Origin: Intrasporangium flavum
GTDB lineage: Bacteria; Actinomycetota; Actinomycetes; Actinomycetales; Dermatophilaceae
Reading direction: 5' to 3'
DNA length: 64,000 nt
Assembly: GCF_001956915.1 (NCBI RefSeq)
Contig: NZ_MLJO01000003.1
Coordinates: forward strand, 372,001-436,000
The notes below the pieces were generated by a model that did no database searches, had not been told where the DNA came from, and saw only the letters and a program-made list of their open reading frames with translations. This document shows, piece after piece, positions 7,764 to 16,461 of this stretch (within the stretch, counting starts at the first letter, position 1; every line of letters starts with the position of its first letter). The position numbers and the translations under genes are program-made.

Positions 7764-8660
7764 TCAGTGCCGGGCGCGGGCACGACGGGCGCGTGCCTGG
7801 GCCTGCTGGGCGCGGCGTTCGGCCCGGTTGCTGGGTCCGTACGAGTCGGTCCACTCGTCCGTCCCGATGGGGTACTCAGGCTGAGCCGTCTCGTGGCCCA
7901 TGCCGGGCTCGGTCACGCTGACGAAGGGCGCGGAGGGCTGACCCGGCCGCGAGGCGGATGCCGCTGCTGGTGTCCACGTGGTCCGCCAGCCGGTGACCAG
8001 GTCCGCCAGTAGGCCCGGAGCGATCACCAGCGGAAGCAGCAGCAGCTCGAGGCCCCAACGCAACCACGAGCCGCCGACGAGCCGGCCCAGGAGTCGGTGC
8101 ACGACGGTGGACTGGCTGATCGGACGAACCAGGACCGCCAGGGACCGGATGCCCTCGACCAGGGCCTGCGTCACCGGGTGGGCGGCCACCGCGACGAAGA
8201 CGCGCTGGACCGCGGTGCCGGTGGTGGCCAGCCCGGTCGCGATCCGGGTGCCGGTCGGCCCGCATCTACCCAGCAGCGAGCGGGTCTGCTGCCAGAGGGC
8301 CTTCGCGCCGGCGACGACCTTCGAGCCGAGCCAGCGGCCGACTCGGACCGTCGCCCTCCACACCGCCGGGATGCTGAGGACTGCGGCGGCGGCCGTCACT
8401 GGCCCGACGGACCCGAAGAGGTCACGGACCCGGATGAGGCCAGTGGCGATGCGCGACCAAACAGGGCTGCCACCGATGGCGGACAGTACCGTGCGGGCCC
8501 GTGTCAGGACCCAGCCTGCTGCGCCACGAGGCAGGGCGAGCAGGGTGTCGAAGGCCTGTCGTGCCGCCCTACGAAGGCGGAGCAGGAGCGCGAACCGTTC
8601 TTTCTGGGGTGGGGCCGGGACGGCGTAGAGGGCTGGGCTGATGGGTTCTGCAGTGGACAT
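7764..8660 (-). CDS. Hypothetical membrane-associated protein
   Basis: 298 residues from ATG 8660, with GGAGAT 5 bases upstream. The open frame continues upstream, but that part is low-quality sequence. A long amphipathic, Arg/Ala/Val-rich region contains hydrophobic stretches near 90-115 (VTAAAAVLSIPAVW), 170-200 and WLRWGLELLLLPLVIAPGLLADLV near 215-240. It ends in a charged arginine-rich tail (QAQARARRARARH). No family is recognised. Basic membrane proteins of this sort are common cargo in actinobacterial mobile elements. It lies between the DUF4192 gene and the small membrane protein, each separated by a hairpin. Confidence 0.7.
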   Translation of the reverse strand: MSTAEPISPALYAVPAPPQKERFALLLRLRRAARQAFDTLLALPRGAAGWVLTRARTVLSAIGGSPVWSRIATGLIRVRDLFGSVGPVTAAAAVLSIPAVWRATVRVGRWLGSKVVAGAKALWQQTRSLLGRCGPTGTRIATGLATTGTAVQRVFVAVAAHPVTQALVEGIRSLAVLVRPISQSTVVHRLLGRLVGGSWLRWGLELLLLPLVIAPGLLADLVTGWRTTWTPAAASASRPGQPSAPFVSVTEPGMGHETAQPEYPIGTDEWTDSYGPSNRAERRAQQAQARARRARARH

Positions 8661-8713
8661 GCTTGATCTCCTTGATGGTTCAGGCCCGGCGGCGGCTGCC
8701 TCGGGCGTGAGAA

Positions 8714-8740
8714 AGGCCCACCGCGGGGTGCGGCAGGCCT
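8714..8740 (-). terminator. Imperfect GC hairpin upstream of 7764-8660 gene
   Basis: On the plus strand AGGCC-ca-CCGC (8714-8724) pairs with GCGG-ca-GGCCT (8730-8740) with a 2x2 internal loop. On the minus strand the arm is followed by TTTCTC. It lies downstream of the DUF4192 stop (8873) and upstream of the next start (8660). Confidence 0.4.
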
Positions 8741-8872
8741 GGTCTGGTGGGTGCTCTTGTGCTGGTGGAGGGGGGAGGGTGGGGCAGGTTCGGCATCCCT
8801 TTCCCCCGTACGCGTGAACCAGTGAGGAGCGTTGGCTCGTTTCTGCCCCCGCTGCCCAACGGATGACGACCG

Positions 8873-9910
8873 TCAAGGCCGGTCGGGTCGGATGCCTTCG
8901 TCGAGCATCAGGGTGAGCAGCTGGGCCAGCCGGTAGTCCGGGTCGCAGCGCAGCGCCCGGTCGAGGGCGACGCGTGCCAGGGCTCCGTCGCCGTGCCACC
9001 ACGAGTAGGTGGCCAGGAGGGTCAGTGCTGGTGCGGCGTGCTCGTCGGTCGCGTGCCGGCACAGGTCGAGGAGCCGAGGCTTGACGGAGCCAGGTGCCAT
9101 GTCCACGCCGTCCTCCTCCTCGGCTGCGCGTATGGCACGGCTGCACGCGTCGACCAGCGCTTGCGTCTCCTCAGGTAGGACGTCGCGCTCGAGGCCAGTC
9201 GGGATGAGCACGACGGCGAGCCCGTCACGGGTGGAAGTCTCCTTGAGCGACTGCAGGGCGATCGCGGCGTCGGCGACGGCGAGCGTGCCGTCGGACTGCG
9301 TCAGGACTCGAGCCCAGACGTCGGGGAGGCGGTGACGGCCTCTCCTGTCCGCGAGGATGGCGGGCACCTCGCCGGTGCGCCTGATCAGGTCGGCGACGTC
9401 CTGCGCGGCCCGGCCTTCCTCGACCTGGGCCGCGAGCGTCTGGCGATCGGGTAGCGGCGCGCTGCCACGGCCGACGAACTCGGCGATGGTGGATGCCACG
9501 TCCACAGCCGGCCGAAGCGGGGTGCCCTCCGGTGGGCAGCAGGACGGGCGGTCGCAGTCTAGGGAGCGCCATCGCCCGTCGTGGACCACGAGCCGGTCCC
9601 GGATGGCAACCCCTTGGGCAGCGAGCCGGTCGGTCACGGCCTCGAGGAGTGGCCGGCTCTGATCCACTGTGTCTTCGTAGCCGACGACCAGCGCGGCCTC
9701 GGCGGTCTCCCGGCGCACATGCCGGACGAGGGCTTCGGCGACCTCCTCGAGGCGTTCGGGTGCAGGCAGGTCGATCCGCTGGGTCAGGTCGATCCTGTTG
9801 TCGCGGAGGGCCATCACGACGATGGCGTGTTGCGGCTGGAATCCGAGCAGGTGCGGGATGACGGCGAGCAGCTCTGCAGGGCTGCGCAACTTGATGGGTG
9901 GTGCAGTCAT
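8873..9910 (-). CDS. DUF4192 family protein
   Basis: 345 residues from ATG 9910, SD AAAGGAAGA. The opening IKLRSPAELLAVIPHLLGFQPQHAIVVMAL matches the hallmark start of DUF4192, an actinobacterial family of unknown function. The C-terminal part (about 265-345) has repeat-like helices (LTLLATYSWWHGDGALARVALDRAL). DUF4192 genes occur on both chromosomes and mobile elements of Actinobacteria. Here the gene is first of three hairpin-separated minus-strand genes, and its own leader carries a hairpin at 9952-9982. No catalytic role is known to me. Confidence 0.88.
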   Translation of the reverse strand: MTAPPIKLRSPAELLAVIPHLLGFQPQHAIVVMALRDNRIDLTQRIDLPAPERLEEVAEALVRHVRRETAEAALVVGYEDTVDQSRPLLEAVTDRLAAQGVAIRDRLVVHDGRWRSLDCDRPSCCPPEGTPLRPAVDVASTIAEFVGRGSAPLPDRQTLAAQVEEGRAAQDVADLIRRTGEVPAILADRRGRHRLPDVWARVLTQSDGTLAVADAAIALQSLKETSTRDGLAVVLIPTGLERDVLPEETQALVDACSRAIRAAEEEDGVDMAPGSVKPRLLDLCRHATDEHAAPALTLLATYSWWHGDGALARVALDRALRCDPDYRLAQLLTLMLDEGIRPDRP

Positions 9911-9951
9911 GGTCTTCCTTTCGGTAGGCCCGGCAGGTTCCGGGCACGCGA

Positions 9952-9982
9952 AAGGGCCCGCCACGATGTGTAACGGGCCCTT
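9952..9982 (-). promoter_or_regulatory. Leader hairpin upstream of the DUF4192 gene
   Basis: AAGGGCCCG (9952-9960) pairs perfectly with CGGGCCCTT (9974-9982), loop 13. It sits 42 bases upstream of the DUF4192 start on the minus strand. No minus-strand gene ends just before it, so an attenuator-like role is as likely as termination. Confidence 0.4.
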
Positions 9983-10145
9983 CGTGAACTCTTGTGAGGG
10001 GGTTTCTCCAGTCCACCGTTGGACGTGGTTATCCCAATGCCTCGTGGGGCCTATTTTATCACCCAATCCCCTTGTGTCAGAGTAGATTTCCGCCGTCTCG
10101 GCGCGGCCCCACGGTGGACACGTTGCTCATCAGTACCTTGGACGC

Positions 10146-10379
10146 ATGGTCACCGGTTCGACGTCCCGCAGCAGCTCGTGGCAGTGGTTCTGGGTCTGTC
10201 TCATCGACGAGGCACGTCCGCCGTGGAGCCCCGGCACGGTGGCTGCCGCTCGGTCGCGCATCGACGAATTGGTGGCCAGGGTGGCCGAGGTCGAGGCGGA
10301 TGTTGCGCGGGCCTGCGGCAGGGCCGAGTCCGCCGCTAAGCGCGTGGAGGATGTCGTCCGAGGGATGGAACGCTGGTGA
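10146..10379 (+). CDS. Possible small coiled-coil protein (77 aa)
   Basis: A frame from ATG 10146 has a Ser/Trp-rich start and a regular heptad-like second half (SRIDELVARVAEVEADVARA), suggesting a short coiled coil. No strong SD precedes it, and opposite-strand frames overlap it. It is convergent with the membrane protein gene ending at 10448. I call it plausible only. Confidence 0.35.
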   Translation: MVTGSTSRSSSWQWFWVCLIDEARPPWSPGTVAAARSRIDELVARVAEVEADVARACGRAESAAKRVEDVVRGMERW

Positions 10380-10447
10380 CGGTCCTCCGCGCACCTTGGT
10401 GACGCCAAAGGACTCCGCTCGCGGCAGCGACAGTCGACCAGTACCGC

Positions 10448-11563
10448 TTACTTGGTAGGGGACGGCGTCGGTTGCGCCCACGTCTCGAACCATGCTGCGG
10501 TCTCCGTGATGGCGTAGTGATTTGCGTAGTCTTCGCGGCCCGGCGTTTCGCCCTCTGGTTTGCAGGTCGTGTCCGTGGCGATCCAGTAGTTGAGGCCGCC
10601 GTCGTTGTTCCTGTCGGCGTACATGAGGTACGTCTGACCGTGTGCGACGGACTTCACCCGGGACTCGGCGATGACGGGCAGGTATGAAGCGTTGACGCAC
10701 GGGTCGTTATCGGGCGCAGGGATCGGGCCGTTCAACAATGGCTCGGTCTGAAGACGGTCTCCGCGCGCGTAGGCGATTCGCACGCCGACTATGAGACGGT
10801 TCTTGCCCGCAGGGGCGACGAGGGCGAGCGAATCCGAGAGCACTGTCCCGGCGTCGATCCACGATGCCTGGGCCACCGGACGTGTGGAGCCGCAGTTGGG
10901 TCCGTGGCTCATCGTCACGAGGTCATCTTCAGGAGTGCCTTGTTTGTCGACCCAGCAGTAGGTCGCTAGAGAGACGAGGACCAGTGCCCGAGTCTGCCCC
11001 TTGTTCTCCACGTTCATCGAGAGGCGCACCATGGGCGCGCCGGATGCAGCATCGGTGCCCTGAGTCTCCACGCTCGAGGTGATGGAGATGGCGACCTTCT
11101 GCGTGGCTTCGGTGAAGGCAATGGTGTGCCAGGCTTGAATTGCGGGGAGGATCGCTGCCAGCGCGGCCGCCAGGAACTTGTCCCGCCGGTCCTTTAGAAG
11201 GTCTCCGGGGAGCGTGCGCCACATCCACACTGCGATCGTCACTGCCGCGGCCAAGGCGCCAACAGCCATCCTCATCACTCCCGCGCGAGCAGGAGTGGGC
11301 AGGCCGGCGAAGAGCACCATGATGCTCGCCATCGCGGCGGCCACAGCTCCAGCAAGACAGAGGTACCCGGCCAGCGGCCACTTGGCCAGTAGGGCCCCGA
11401 GGATGCCGCCAGTCAGGATGACAGTCAGTGAGAGGAAGAGGGCGTCCTCGAGCGTGTCGACCGCGGACACCGTGGCCGGCCGGGGCTGGGTCCAGAAGAG
11501 GACCGCGAGGTAGGCGCTCGGTGATAGACCCACGACGGCGATCCACCGCCGATGATCACGCAT
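10448..11563 (-). CDS. Membrane protein with N-terminal TM helices, unknown function
   Basis: 371 residues from ATG 11563, preceded by AAGGGGG, a strong SD. About four hydrophobic segments occupy residues 8-120 (WIAVVGLSPSAYLAVLFW; ALFLSLTVILTGGILGALL; GYLCLAGAVAAAMASIMVLFAGL; MRMAVGALAAAVTIAVWMW), and a further one near 130-150 precedes a large extracytoplasmic region (150-371). That region holds an SMNVENKGQTRALVLVSLATYCW beta-rich part, three or more cysteines, and a C-terminal stretch mentioning YADRNNDGG. No family is recognised. It is isolated on the element, convergent with 10146-10379 and divergent from the tyrosine recombinase at 11732. Confidence 0.75.
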   Translation of the reverse strand: MRDHRRWIAVVGLSPSAYLAVLFWTQPRPATVSAVDTLEDALFLSLTVILTGGILGALLAKWPLAGYLCLAGAVAAAMASIMVLFAGLPTPARAGVMRMAVGALAAAVTIAVWMWRTLPGDLLKDRRDKFLAAALAAILPAIQAWHTIAFTEATQKVAISITSSVETQGTDAASGAPMVRLSMNVENKGQTRALVLVSLATYCWVDKQGTPEDDLVTMSHGPNCGSTRPVAQASWIDAGTVLSDSLALVAPAGKNRLIVGVRIAYARGDRLQTEPLLNGPIPAPDNDPCVNASYLPVIAESRVKSVAHGQTYLMYADRNNDGGLNYWIATDTTCKPEGETPGREDYANHYAITETAAWFETWAQPTPSPTK

Positions 11564-11731
11564 CCGGTCCCCCTTCAGCCGCTCTGGCCAAGCGCCCGCC
11601 CCGCTGTCTGATAGTCGCATAGGGGCCGAGCATGAAGGCGGTTTCGGGTGCTGCTTTGCATGGGGCAGCGACGCCCGCTGCACCTCCGATAACCCGGCGA
11701 GAAGCAAGCGGATGAGAGTTCCATCAGAAAC

Positions 11732-12661
11732 ATGACACTCAGCCCAGCTGTTCAAGTGATTCACGACGAGTACCTGCTGCCCTACACCGGCCACACACGC
11801 GACCTCTACAGCTACTACCTCGACCGGTACCTCGACTGGTGTGCCCTGCAGGCGTACGAGCCACTGACCGTCACCCGAGCCGACGTCGAACGTTACGTCC
11901 ACCACCTCCACATCGAGCTGGGGCTGCGCCCGTCGACCGTAGCCACGGCCCTGACCCCAGTCCGGGGCTTCTACCGCTTCGGCTACCACGAAGGGGCCAT
12001 GGACCGAGACCCTGCCGTCCACGCACGGCGGCCCCGCTACTACTATCGCCCCAGCGACACCCTGGGACTCGAGCGCTCGCAACTCACCGCCTTCCTTGCC
12101 GCCGGGGCCTCAATGGGCGGACGCTACTACGCGGCCGCGTTCCTCCTCGGCTGCATGGCGCTTCGCGCCAGCGAAGCCTGCTCCCTAGTAGTAGGCGACT
12201 ACCAGGAGACAGTGCGGGGCCACCGCGTCCTCGCCTTCACGGGCAAGGCCGGCCTCCCCGCCCAGATGCCACTACCCGTGCCCGTCCTCCGTGCCCTCGA
12301 CGCCGCCGTGGGCGAGCGCACCGACGGTCACATCCTGCTTCGGCTGGACGGCCTGCCCTTGGGCCGATCAGGCTTGAACACAATCGTGGCCACCATTGGA
12401 CGACGAGCCGGCATCGAGCACCGCATCAGCCCCCACATGCTGCGGCACAGCGCCATCACTAACGCCTTGGAGGCAGGGGCGTCTCTCAGGAAGGTGATGG
12501 ACCTGGCTCGGCACAGCGAGCCTCGCACCACCATGAGGTACGACCGGAACCGCACCCAGCTCGACGATCACGCAGTCCATGCGCTCGTTTCCTTCATCGT
12601 GCCCGTGGGTGCCGAGGACACTGAAACAGCCAGCTCAAGGGGGGCCGCCTCCCCGGGGTGA
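11732..12661 (+). CDS. Tyrosine recombinase (XerC/XerD-like integrase)
   Basis: 309 residues. The N-terminal SAM-like domain (about 1-100: YLLPYTGHTRDLYSYYLDRYLDW) is followed by a catalytic domain with every active-site residue in place: R145 (MALRASEAC), K172 (FTGKAG), H235-x2-R238 (HMLRHS), H261 (ARHSEPRT) and nucleophile Tyr270 (MRYDR). The length is standard for XerCD-type enzymes. Such enzymes integrate elements, resolve multimers or move cassettes. It is far from the element's end, so it may belong to a nested element, perhaps with the HTH protein at 14203-14475 as directionality factor. Its last 94 bases overlap the convergent EcsC-family gene. Confidence 0.95.
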   Translation: MTLSPAVQVIHDEYLLPYTGHTRDLYSYYLDRYLDWCALQAYEPLTVTRADVERYVHHLHIELGLRPSTVATALTPVRGFYRFGYHEGAMDRDPAVHARRPRYYYRPSDTLGLERSQLTAFLAAGASMGGRYYAAAFLLGCMALRASEACSLVVGDYQETVRGHRVLAFTGKAGLPAQMPLPVPVLRALDAAVGERTDGHILLRLDGLPLGRSGLNTIVATIGRRAGIEHRISPHMLRHSAITNALEAGASLRKVMDLARHSEPRTTMRYDRNRTQLDDHAVHALVSFIVPVGAEDTETASSRGAASPG

Positions 12662-13677
12662 CCGTCTGCGGGTGACGGGCTATCGGGGTCCAGGTCGTAC
12701 CGGCGTAGGGCGGCCGGCATGGGTAGACCGTACTTCTCGGATAGAAACCGAGTCTGGCAGAAGCGCTCGGCGTCCTTCGCCACCCGTGCGAGTATCTCGG
12801 AGTTGGCGCCTGAACTGAGAAGGATGCTGATTACGGGGAGCGCCTTCGCGACGTGCTTGACGCTCACGACCTGGCCCTTGGGAAGCCACTTCTGCATGAG
12901 TTTCTCGACTGCCTCGATCAGCCGATGGTCCTGTCGCAACTTCTGGGACCACCTCGATCGCCCTTTGATGGCCTGGTAACCCCGCGAGGCGTCAACCAGC
13001 GGCTTGGCCTTGCCGGCCTGGAGAGTGAACGACCTGCGGACGAGGTGCTCGATGAAGGCCCGCTCTTCGGGGTTCTTAGCGTCGAAACCGTAGGCGTACG
13101 CCGTACGGCTGGCGATGGAAACGCTCAAGATCTGGATAACAACGATGTCGGCCGTCATCGCAGCCGGCAGTCCTGCGACGGGTACCAGTGCGAGAGCACC
13201 GATGCCAGCCCCCTCAATGGCCCCGGCAGACCGCCACTTCAAGGTATGGGCCGTGAGCAGCCGGTCACAGTCCCGGAGGTCACGGTCCCGGAGTTCGCTG
13301 AAGTGGTCGATCGGGATGCGGCGCTTCTTGGCGATGTCGACCACAGTCTGAGGATCGTTCAGCTCCATCGCCCACTCGTCGACCAGGGTGAGTAGCGCAA
13401 GCGCACCCTGCAGAACCGGCCGAAGTGCCCGGTCGAGCACCGCATCGGCGGCCCTGCCCGCCTGTTCCCAGACCGCATCCGGAATGGCCTCGCCCGCCTT
13501 CTCCGCCGCACGAGAGGCGGCCTTGGCGGCGTTCTCGCCGGCTTTGTGCGCCCAGTTTGGCAACCCACGGGCATTATTCCGCTTGTCCCAGTGGGTGTTG
13601 AGGCGCTCCCACTGTTTGCGCTCGTACGAACTCATGGACGCCTCGCCTCGCGGTGTCGGCGTCGTCGGGTCAGTCAC
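12568..13677 (-). CDS. EcsC family protein
   Basis: 369 residues from GTG 13677, with CGGAG 5 bases upstream; ATG 13635 (15 codons in) is an alternative. After an Ala-rich helical N-terminus, the core carries GAIEGAGIGALALVPVAGLPAAMTADIVVIQIL and AYAYGFDAKNPEERAFI. This matches EcsC-family proteins, whose conserved part pairs a Gly-rich membrane-apposed helix with a 'YG(Y/F)D...ER' motif. Function is unknown; the name comes from a Bacillus gene next to an ABC transporter, and no transporter is present here. Its 3' end overlaps the tyrosine recombinase by 94 bases, tail to tail. Confidence 0.85.
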   Translation of the reverse strand: MTDPTTPTPRGEASMSSYERKQWERLNTHWDKRNNARGLPNWAHKAGENAAKAASRAAEKAGEAIPDAVWEQAGRAADAVLDRALRPVLQGALALLTLVDEWAMELNDPQTVVDIAKKRRIPIDHFSELRDRDLRDCDRLLTAHTLKWRSAGAIEGAGIGALALVPVAGLPAAMTADIVVIQILSVSIASRTAYAYGFDAKNPEERAFIEHLVRRSFTLQAGKAKPLVDASRGYQAIKGRSRWSQKLRQDHRLIEAVEKLMQKWLPKGQVVSVKHVAKALPVISILLSSGANSEILARVAKDAERFCQTRFLSEKYGLPMPAALRRYDLDPDSPSPADGHPGEAAPLELAVSVSSAPTGTMKETSAWTA

Positions 13678-13904
13678 CAGTTCTCCGTTCGGGCGTCGCC
13701 AGTGGGGTCTGGGAGTCGGGCTTGTGAAGATTGCAGACGCTGAAGGGAGATGCTAGGGGACAAGTAGGCCGCATTTGCGACGATTTGGGCTCGCAGGACT
13801 CCTCGGCCGGCCTGGCGACTCTGCACTCGAAGTGCCGCGGCATCGACGGCTGCCGCGGCTGGAACAGGCCGAACACGTGTTCGACTATGCGCCACACTGG
13901 TGCA

Positions 13905-14156
13905 ATGGCAGCCGGATCGGGACGCGGGCACGAGCACCCCATCCCTCCCGTGCCGCCAGCCCGCCAGCACTGCTGGGTTAACCACACCGCGGAGAACGGA
14001 GGCCCTCACCCGGGGCTCGTGACGGCGTGGCAACAACGAGACGGCCGCTGGTGGGCCCGAGTCACCTACCTCGTCGTCGAGGCGGACGCCGTCGTCGACC
14101 AGTGGGTCCGCGCAGACCAGCTCACGCCGGTGACCGCGCCGGGTCGGCATGTCTGA
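13905..14156 (+). CDS. Small hypothetical protein
   Basis: 83 residues from ATG 13905; an in-frame ATG six codons upstream is possible, and neither has a strong SD. The second half (HCWVNHTAENGGPHPGLVTA, then RDGRWWARVTYLVVEADAVVDQWVRADQL) has the regular beta-strand pattern of a real small domain and contrasts with noise upstream. It resembles small proteins found on actinobacterial integrative elements, but I cannot name the family. It is convergent with the HTH gene at 14203-14475. Confidence 0.6.
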   Translation: MAAGSGRGHEHPIPPVPPARQHCWVNHTAENGGPHPGLVTAWQQRDGRWWARVTYLVVEADAVVDQWVRADQLTPVTAPGRHV

Positions 14157-14202
14157 ATCAGGGTCGATACCTAGCGAGTCCCTGAGCGGCAGGGCCGCTG
14201 CC

Positions 14203-14475
14203 TCAGCCGGGGAACGGGTTGTCCTTCACCCATCGAGCCGTGGCCTCGTGCTGCTCGTCGATCCAGGCCTCAAGTCGGCTGCGTTCGACACGCCACTGCC
14301 CGCGGCCCCCGAGGCGCATCGCCGGCATCTCTCCCGATCGCACCAGCGCTCGCACTTGAGCCACCGAGGTCGACAGCAGGGCGGCCACTTCCGGCATGCT
14401 GTAGAGCCGCGGTTCCACGCCGACAGCGGGCGCGTCCTCCTCGTGCTGCAGCTCTTGATCAGCCATGCCGGTCAT
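14203..14475 (-). CDS. Excisionase-like helix-turn-helix DNA-binding protein
   Basis: 90 residues from ATG 14475 (ATG 14466 also possible). The core YSMPEVAALLSTSVAQVRALVRSGEMPAMRL then GGRGQWRVERSRLEAWIDE is the MerR-like winged HTH of the excisionase/HTH_17 family. These proteins bend DNA and direct integrases towards excision, or act as small regulators (BldC type). Its place about 1.8 kb from the tyrosine recombinase makes a recombination directionality role reasonable, but it is not adjacent as is usual. Confidence 0.88.
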   Translation of the reverse strand: MTGMADQELQHEEDAPAVGVEPRLYSMPEVAALLSTSVAQVRALVRSGEMPAMRLGGRGQWRVERSRLEAWIDEQHEATARWVKDNPFPG

Positions 14476-15401
14476 CTTGTCAGGATCAGCAGGCTGGTTG
14501 GAGTCTCCACGGGACGGAGCGACACGGCTGAACCCGCGGTGCTCACCCAGTGCGGTGGAGGCACACAGCGGGCGCGGCGAACACCTTGATGATCAGCGTG
14601 GCCTCAGCGCCAGACAGAGGCACGACCTCGAGCCCCACCGAGGTGGTTGCCTTCACGGCCAGCCGTGACCTTGGCACGCCAGGGGTGGCGGATGTGGCGT
14701 GTCTCCAGTTTCGTCCTACGCACGCGCGCATAACGTGCGATGCACCGTCTGTGCCACACCCGCCACCCTGCCGCTCTACGGCAGATGCTGTGCGCGACCT
14801 CATGCTCGTTAAGCCGGACGCCCCATCTTCTGCTCGGTGAGTCCCACCTCGTGGGCGCTAAGCCCCCTCATAACCTTGGCGAGGCGTTGCCGATGCCCGA
14901 CGAGAGTCTCGATCGCCCGGTCGACGGCCGGCAAGAGCTCGTGTCCCAATGGGGCACGGGTACGCAAAGCCCTGGCCTTGCTCTCCACCGCCAAGCACAG
15001 GCGCATTTGCTCCGTGATGTCGAACCGGTGATTGGGCCGTGAGCCCTCCGGCTCGGGAGCGCCGGAGTGCTCCGAAGCCGTCAAGGCCTTGTCTCAAGGA
15101 CGCTCCCGGGGCCTCACCCGGGCATGGTCGTGGAGTGGTAGCAGCGCGACGGCGCCTGGTTCGCCCTCCGTCGCCTACGTCATAGAGGTCGGCGGGGCCC
15201 TCAACACCAGCGACTCTCGGCTGAACGGCTGACGAAAGTCGGGTGACGCGAAGGGCTCGAGGGACCGTCGCGGTTCGCTCTCCGAGGGTTCCTGCATGAG
15301 GGTGATGCCAACCGATGCTTCGAGTCTTTCGGGCCGTGCCGCGTGGTCCCACGGCCTGACCGTGATGTCATCTCCGAGTGGCCAAGCGGGAGGAGAGATG
15401 A
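14476..15401. other. Long gap without a firm gene
   Basis: Apart from the doubtful frame at 14809-15084, I see no gene over 926 bases. Overlapping frames on both strands are Arg/Pro-rich noise. No tRNA-like cloverleaf or CRISPR-type repeat is visible. It may be a decayed region next to the excisionase-like gene. Confidence 0.4.
14809..15084 (-). CDS. Doubtful small protein
   Basis: A 91-residue frame with a TTG start and no clear SD. The middle (DITEQMRLCLAVESKARALR and RAIETLVGHRQRLAKVMRGL) looks helical and protein-like, so it is listed as possible. No family is recognised. Confidence 0.28.
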   Translation of the reverse strand: MTASEHSGAPEPEGSRPNHRFDITEQMRLCLAVESKARALRTRAPLGHELLPAVDRAIETLVGHRQRLAKVMRGLSAHEVGLTEQKMGRPA

Positions 15402-16409
15402 GTGGCCGAACTGATGCGTGAGCTTTTCGCGCCCGAACCAGAGCAGTGGGGGCTCCGCGGTGACCCGTGGGTATGGGAGGCGATGCGTTCCCGTCTCGCA
15501 GAAACGCCCGTCCCCTCGAGCCGCGAGGCCGCGGAGCGGCTACTCAAGGACACGTTCCGGTCCATCGTCGGGGTCGACGTCACGGCCGACCCCCTCCCGG
15601 AAGGCAGCCAGCAGGTCTACCGGGAGGAGTTCGCTCACGGCGGCATGTCCAGCGGATACGTCGACGTCGCCGAGTGGCAACGCCGACTGATCCCGCTCCT
15701 GGTGAGCCGCGCCGGCGCGAGCGCTGCCGTTAGCATCCCCGACACTCATCAGGTGGGCGCGCACTCTGATGTCATCCGCGCCGAGCATGCCGGCGCCTTC
15801 GAGGCAGCCTGGCGCGAGATGGCCGAGCAGTGCCACGACACCGTAGCTCCGGAGGCGACCTATCAGGCCTGGCTCGCGCACTTCACCATCAACCGGCTAG
15901 GCCCTCTGCACGTCGTGCGTGAGGTCGACTTCGGCGCCCGATACCTAGGGCCGGCTGCCGCCGCGCACTTCAGGCCCGTCGGCAACCTCATGGTCGACAT
16001 GCTGGTCCTGCGTCAACCGATCGTGCATCTCCCCCGCCGTGCCGCCCTCGGGGCGCGCGACCTGCCCGACGGTGCGCCCAACCCGCGATCAGGCCTGAGC
16101 AGGCTGGCCGACTTCTCCGTCATCACCGAGCTGAAGGTCTCCGCGACCCAGAGGGACGGTCTAGATTACGGAGAGGTAGTCAGGGACTTTCGCAAGCTCT
16201 CGGTCATCCTCGACGCAGCCGAAAAAGCTCACCCAGGGAGCCCGCTCCCCGCGGCCTACGTCGGCGTATTCGCGAACGCGGACAAGCCACGGCTCAACTT
16301 CGGTCTGTTGCAACGCAAACTCCGAGGCGCCGATCTGCGCTCCGACGTGCTCATGGCCGCCTTCGACTCGGCGACCGGCGATGTCTCGTTCGAGTCAGCA
16401 GCCGGGTGA
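15402..16409 (+). CDS. Hypothetical protein, possible PD-(D/E)XK-like
   Basis: 335 residues from GTG 15402, with GGAGGAGAG 6-8 bases upstream. No family is recognised. Around residue 245 a DFSVITELKVSATQ segment (acid, five residues, E-L-K) resembles the PD-(D/E)XK core. A following helical part (DYGEVVRDFRKLSVILDAAEKA) and a strand (AAYVGVFANAD) fit an alpha/beta domain. The N-terminal 200 residues are unassigned. A small membrane-anchored gene follows 52 bases later on the same strand and may be its partner. The nuclease idea is inference from one motif. Confidence 0.7.
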   Translation: MAELMRELFAPEPEQWGLRGDPWVWEAMRSRLAETPVPSSREAAERLLKDTFRSIVGVDVTADPLPEGSQQVYREEFAHGGMSSGYVDVAEWQRRLIPLLVSRAGASAAVSIPDTHQVGAHSDVIRAEHAGAFEAAWREMAEQCHDTVAPEATYQAWLAHFTINRLGPLHVVREVDFGARYLGPAAAAHFRPVGNLMVDMLVLRQPIVHLPRRAALGARDLPDGAPNPRSGLSRLADFSVITELKVSATQRDGLDYGEVVRDFRKLSVILDAAEKAHPGSPLPAAYVGVFANADKPRLNFGLLQRKLRGADLRSDVLMAAFDSATGDVSFESAAG

Positions 16410-16461
16410 GAGAACTACGAAGGCTCTACGTAACCCCCTGGTTGTCGAGCATGATGCTGCG

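Noticed and set aside
14149..14589. Plus-strand frame over the excisionase-like gene
   Set aside because: The minus strand encodes a clear HTH; the plus frame is its shadow.
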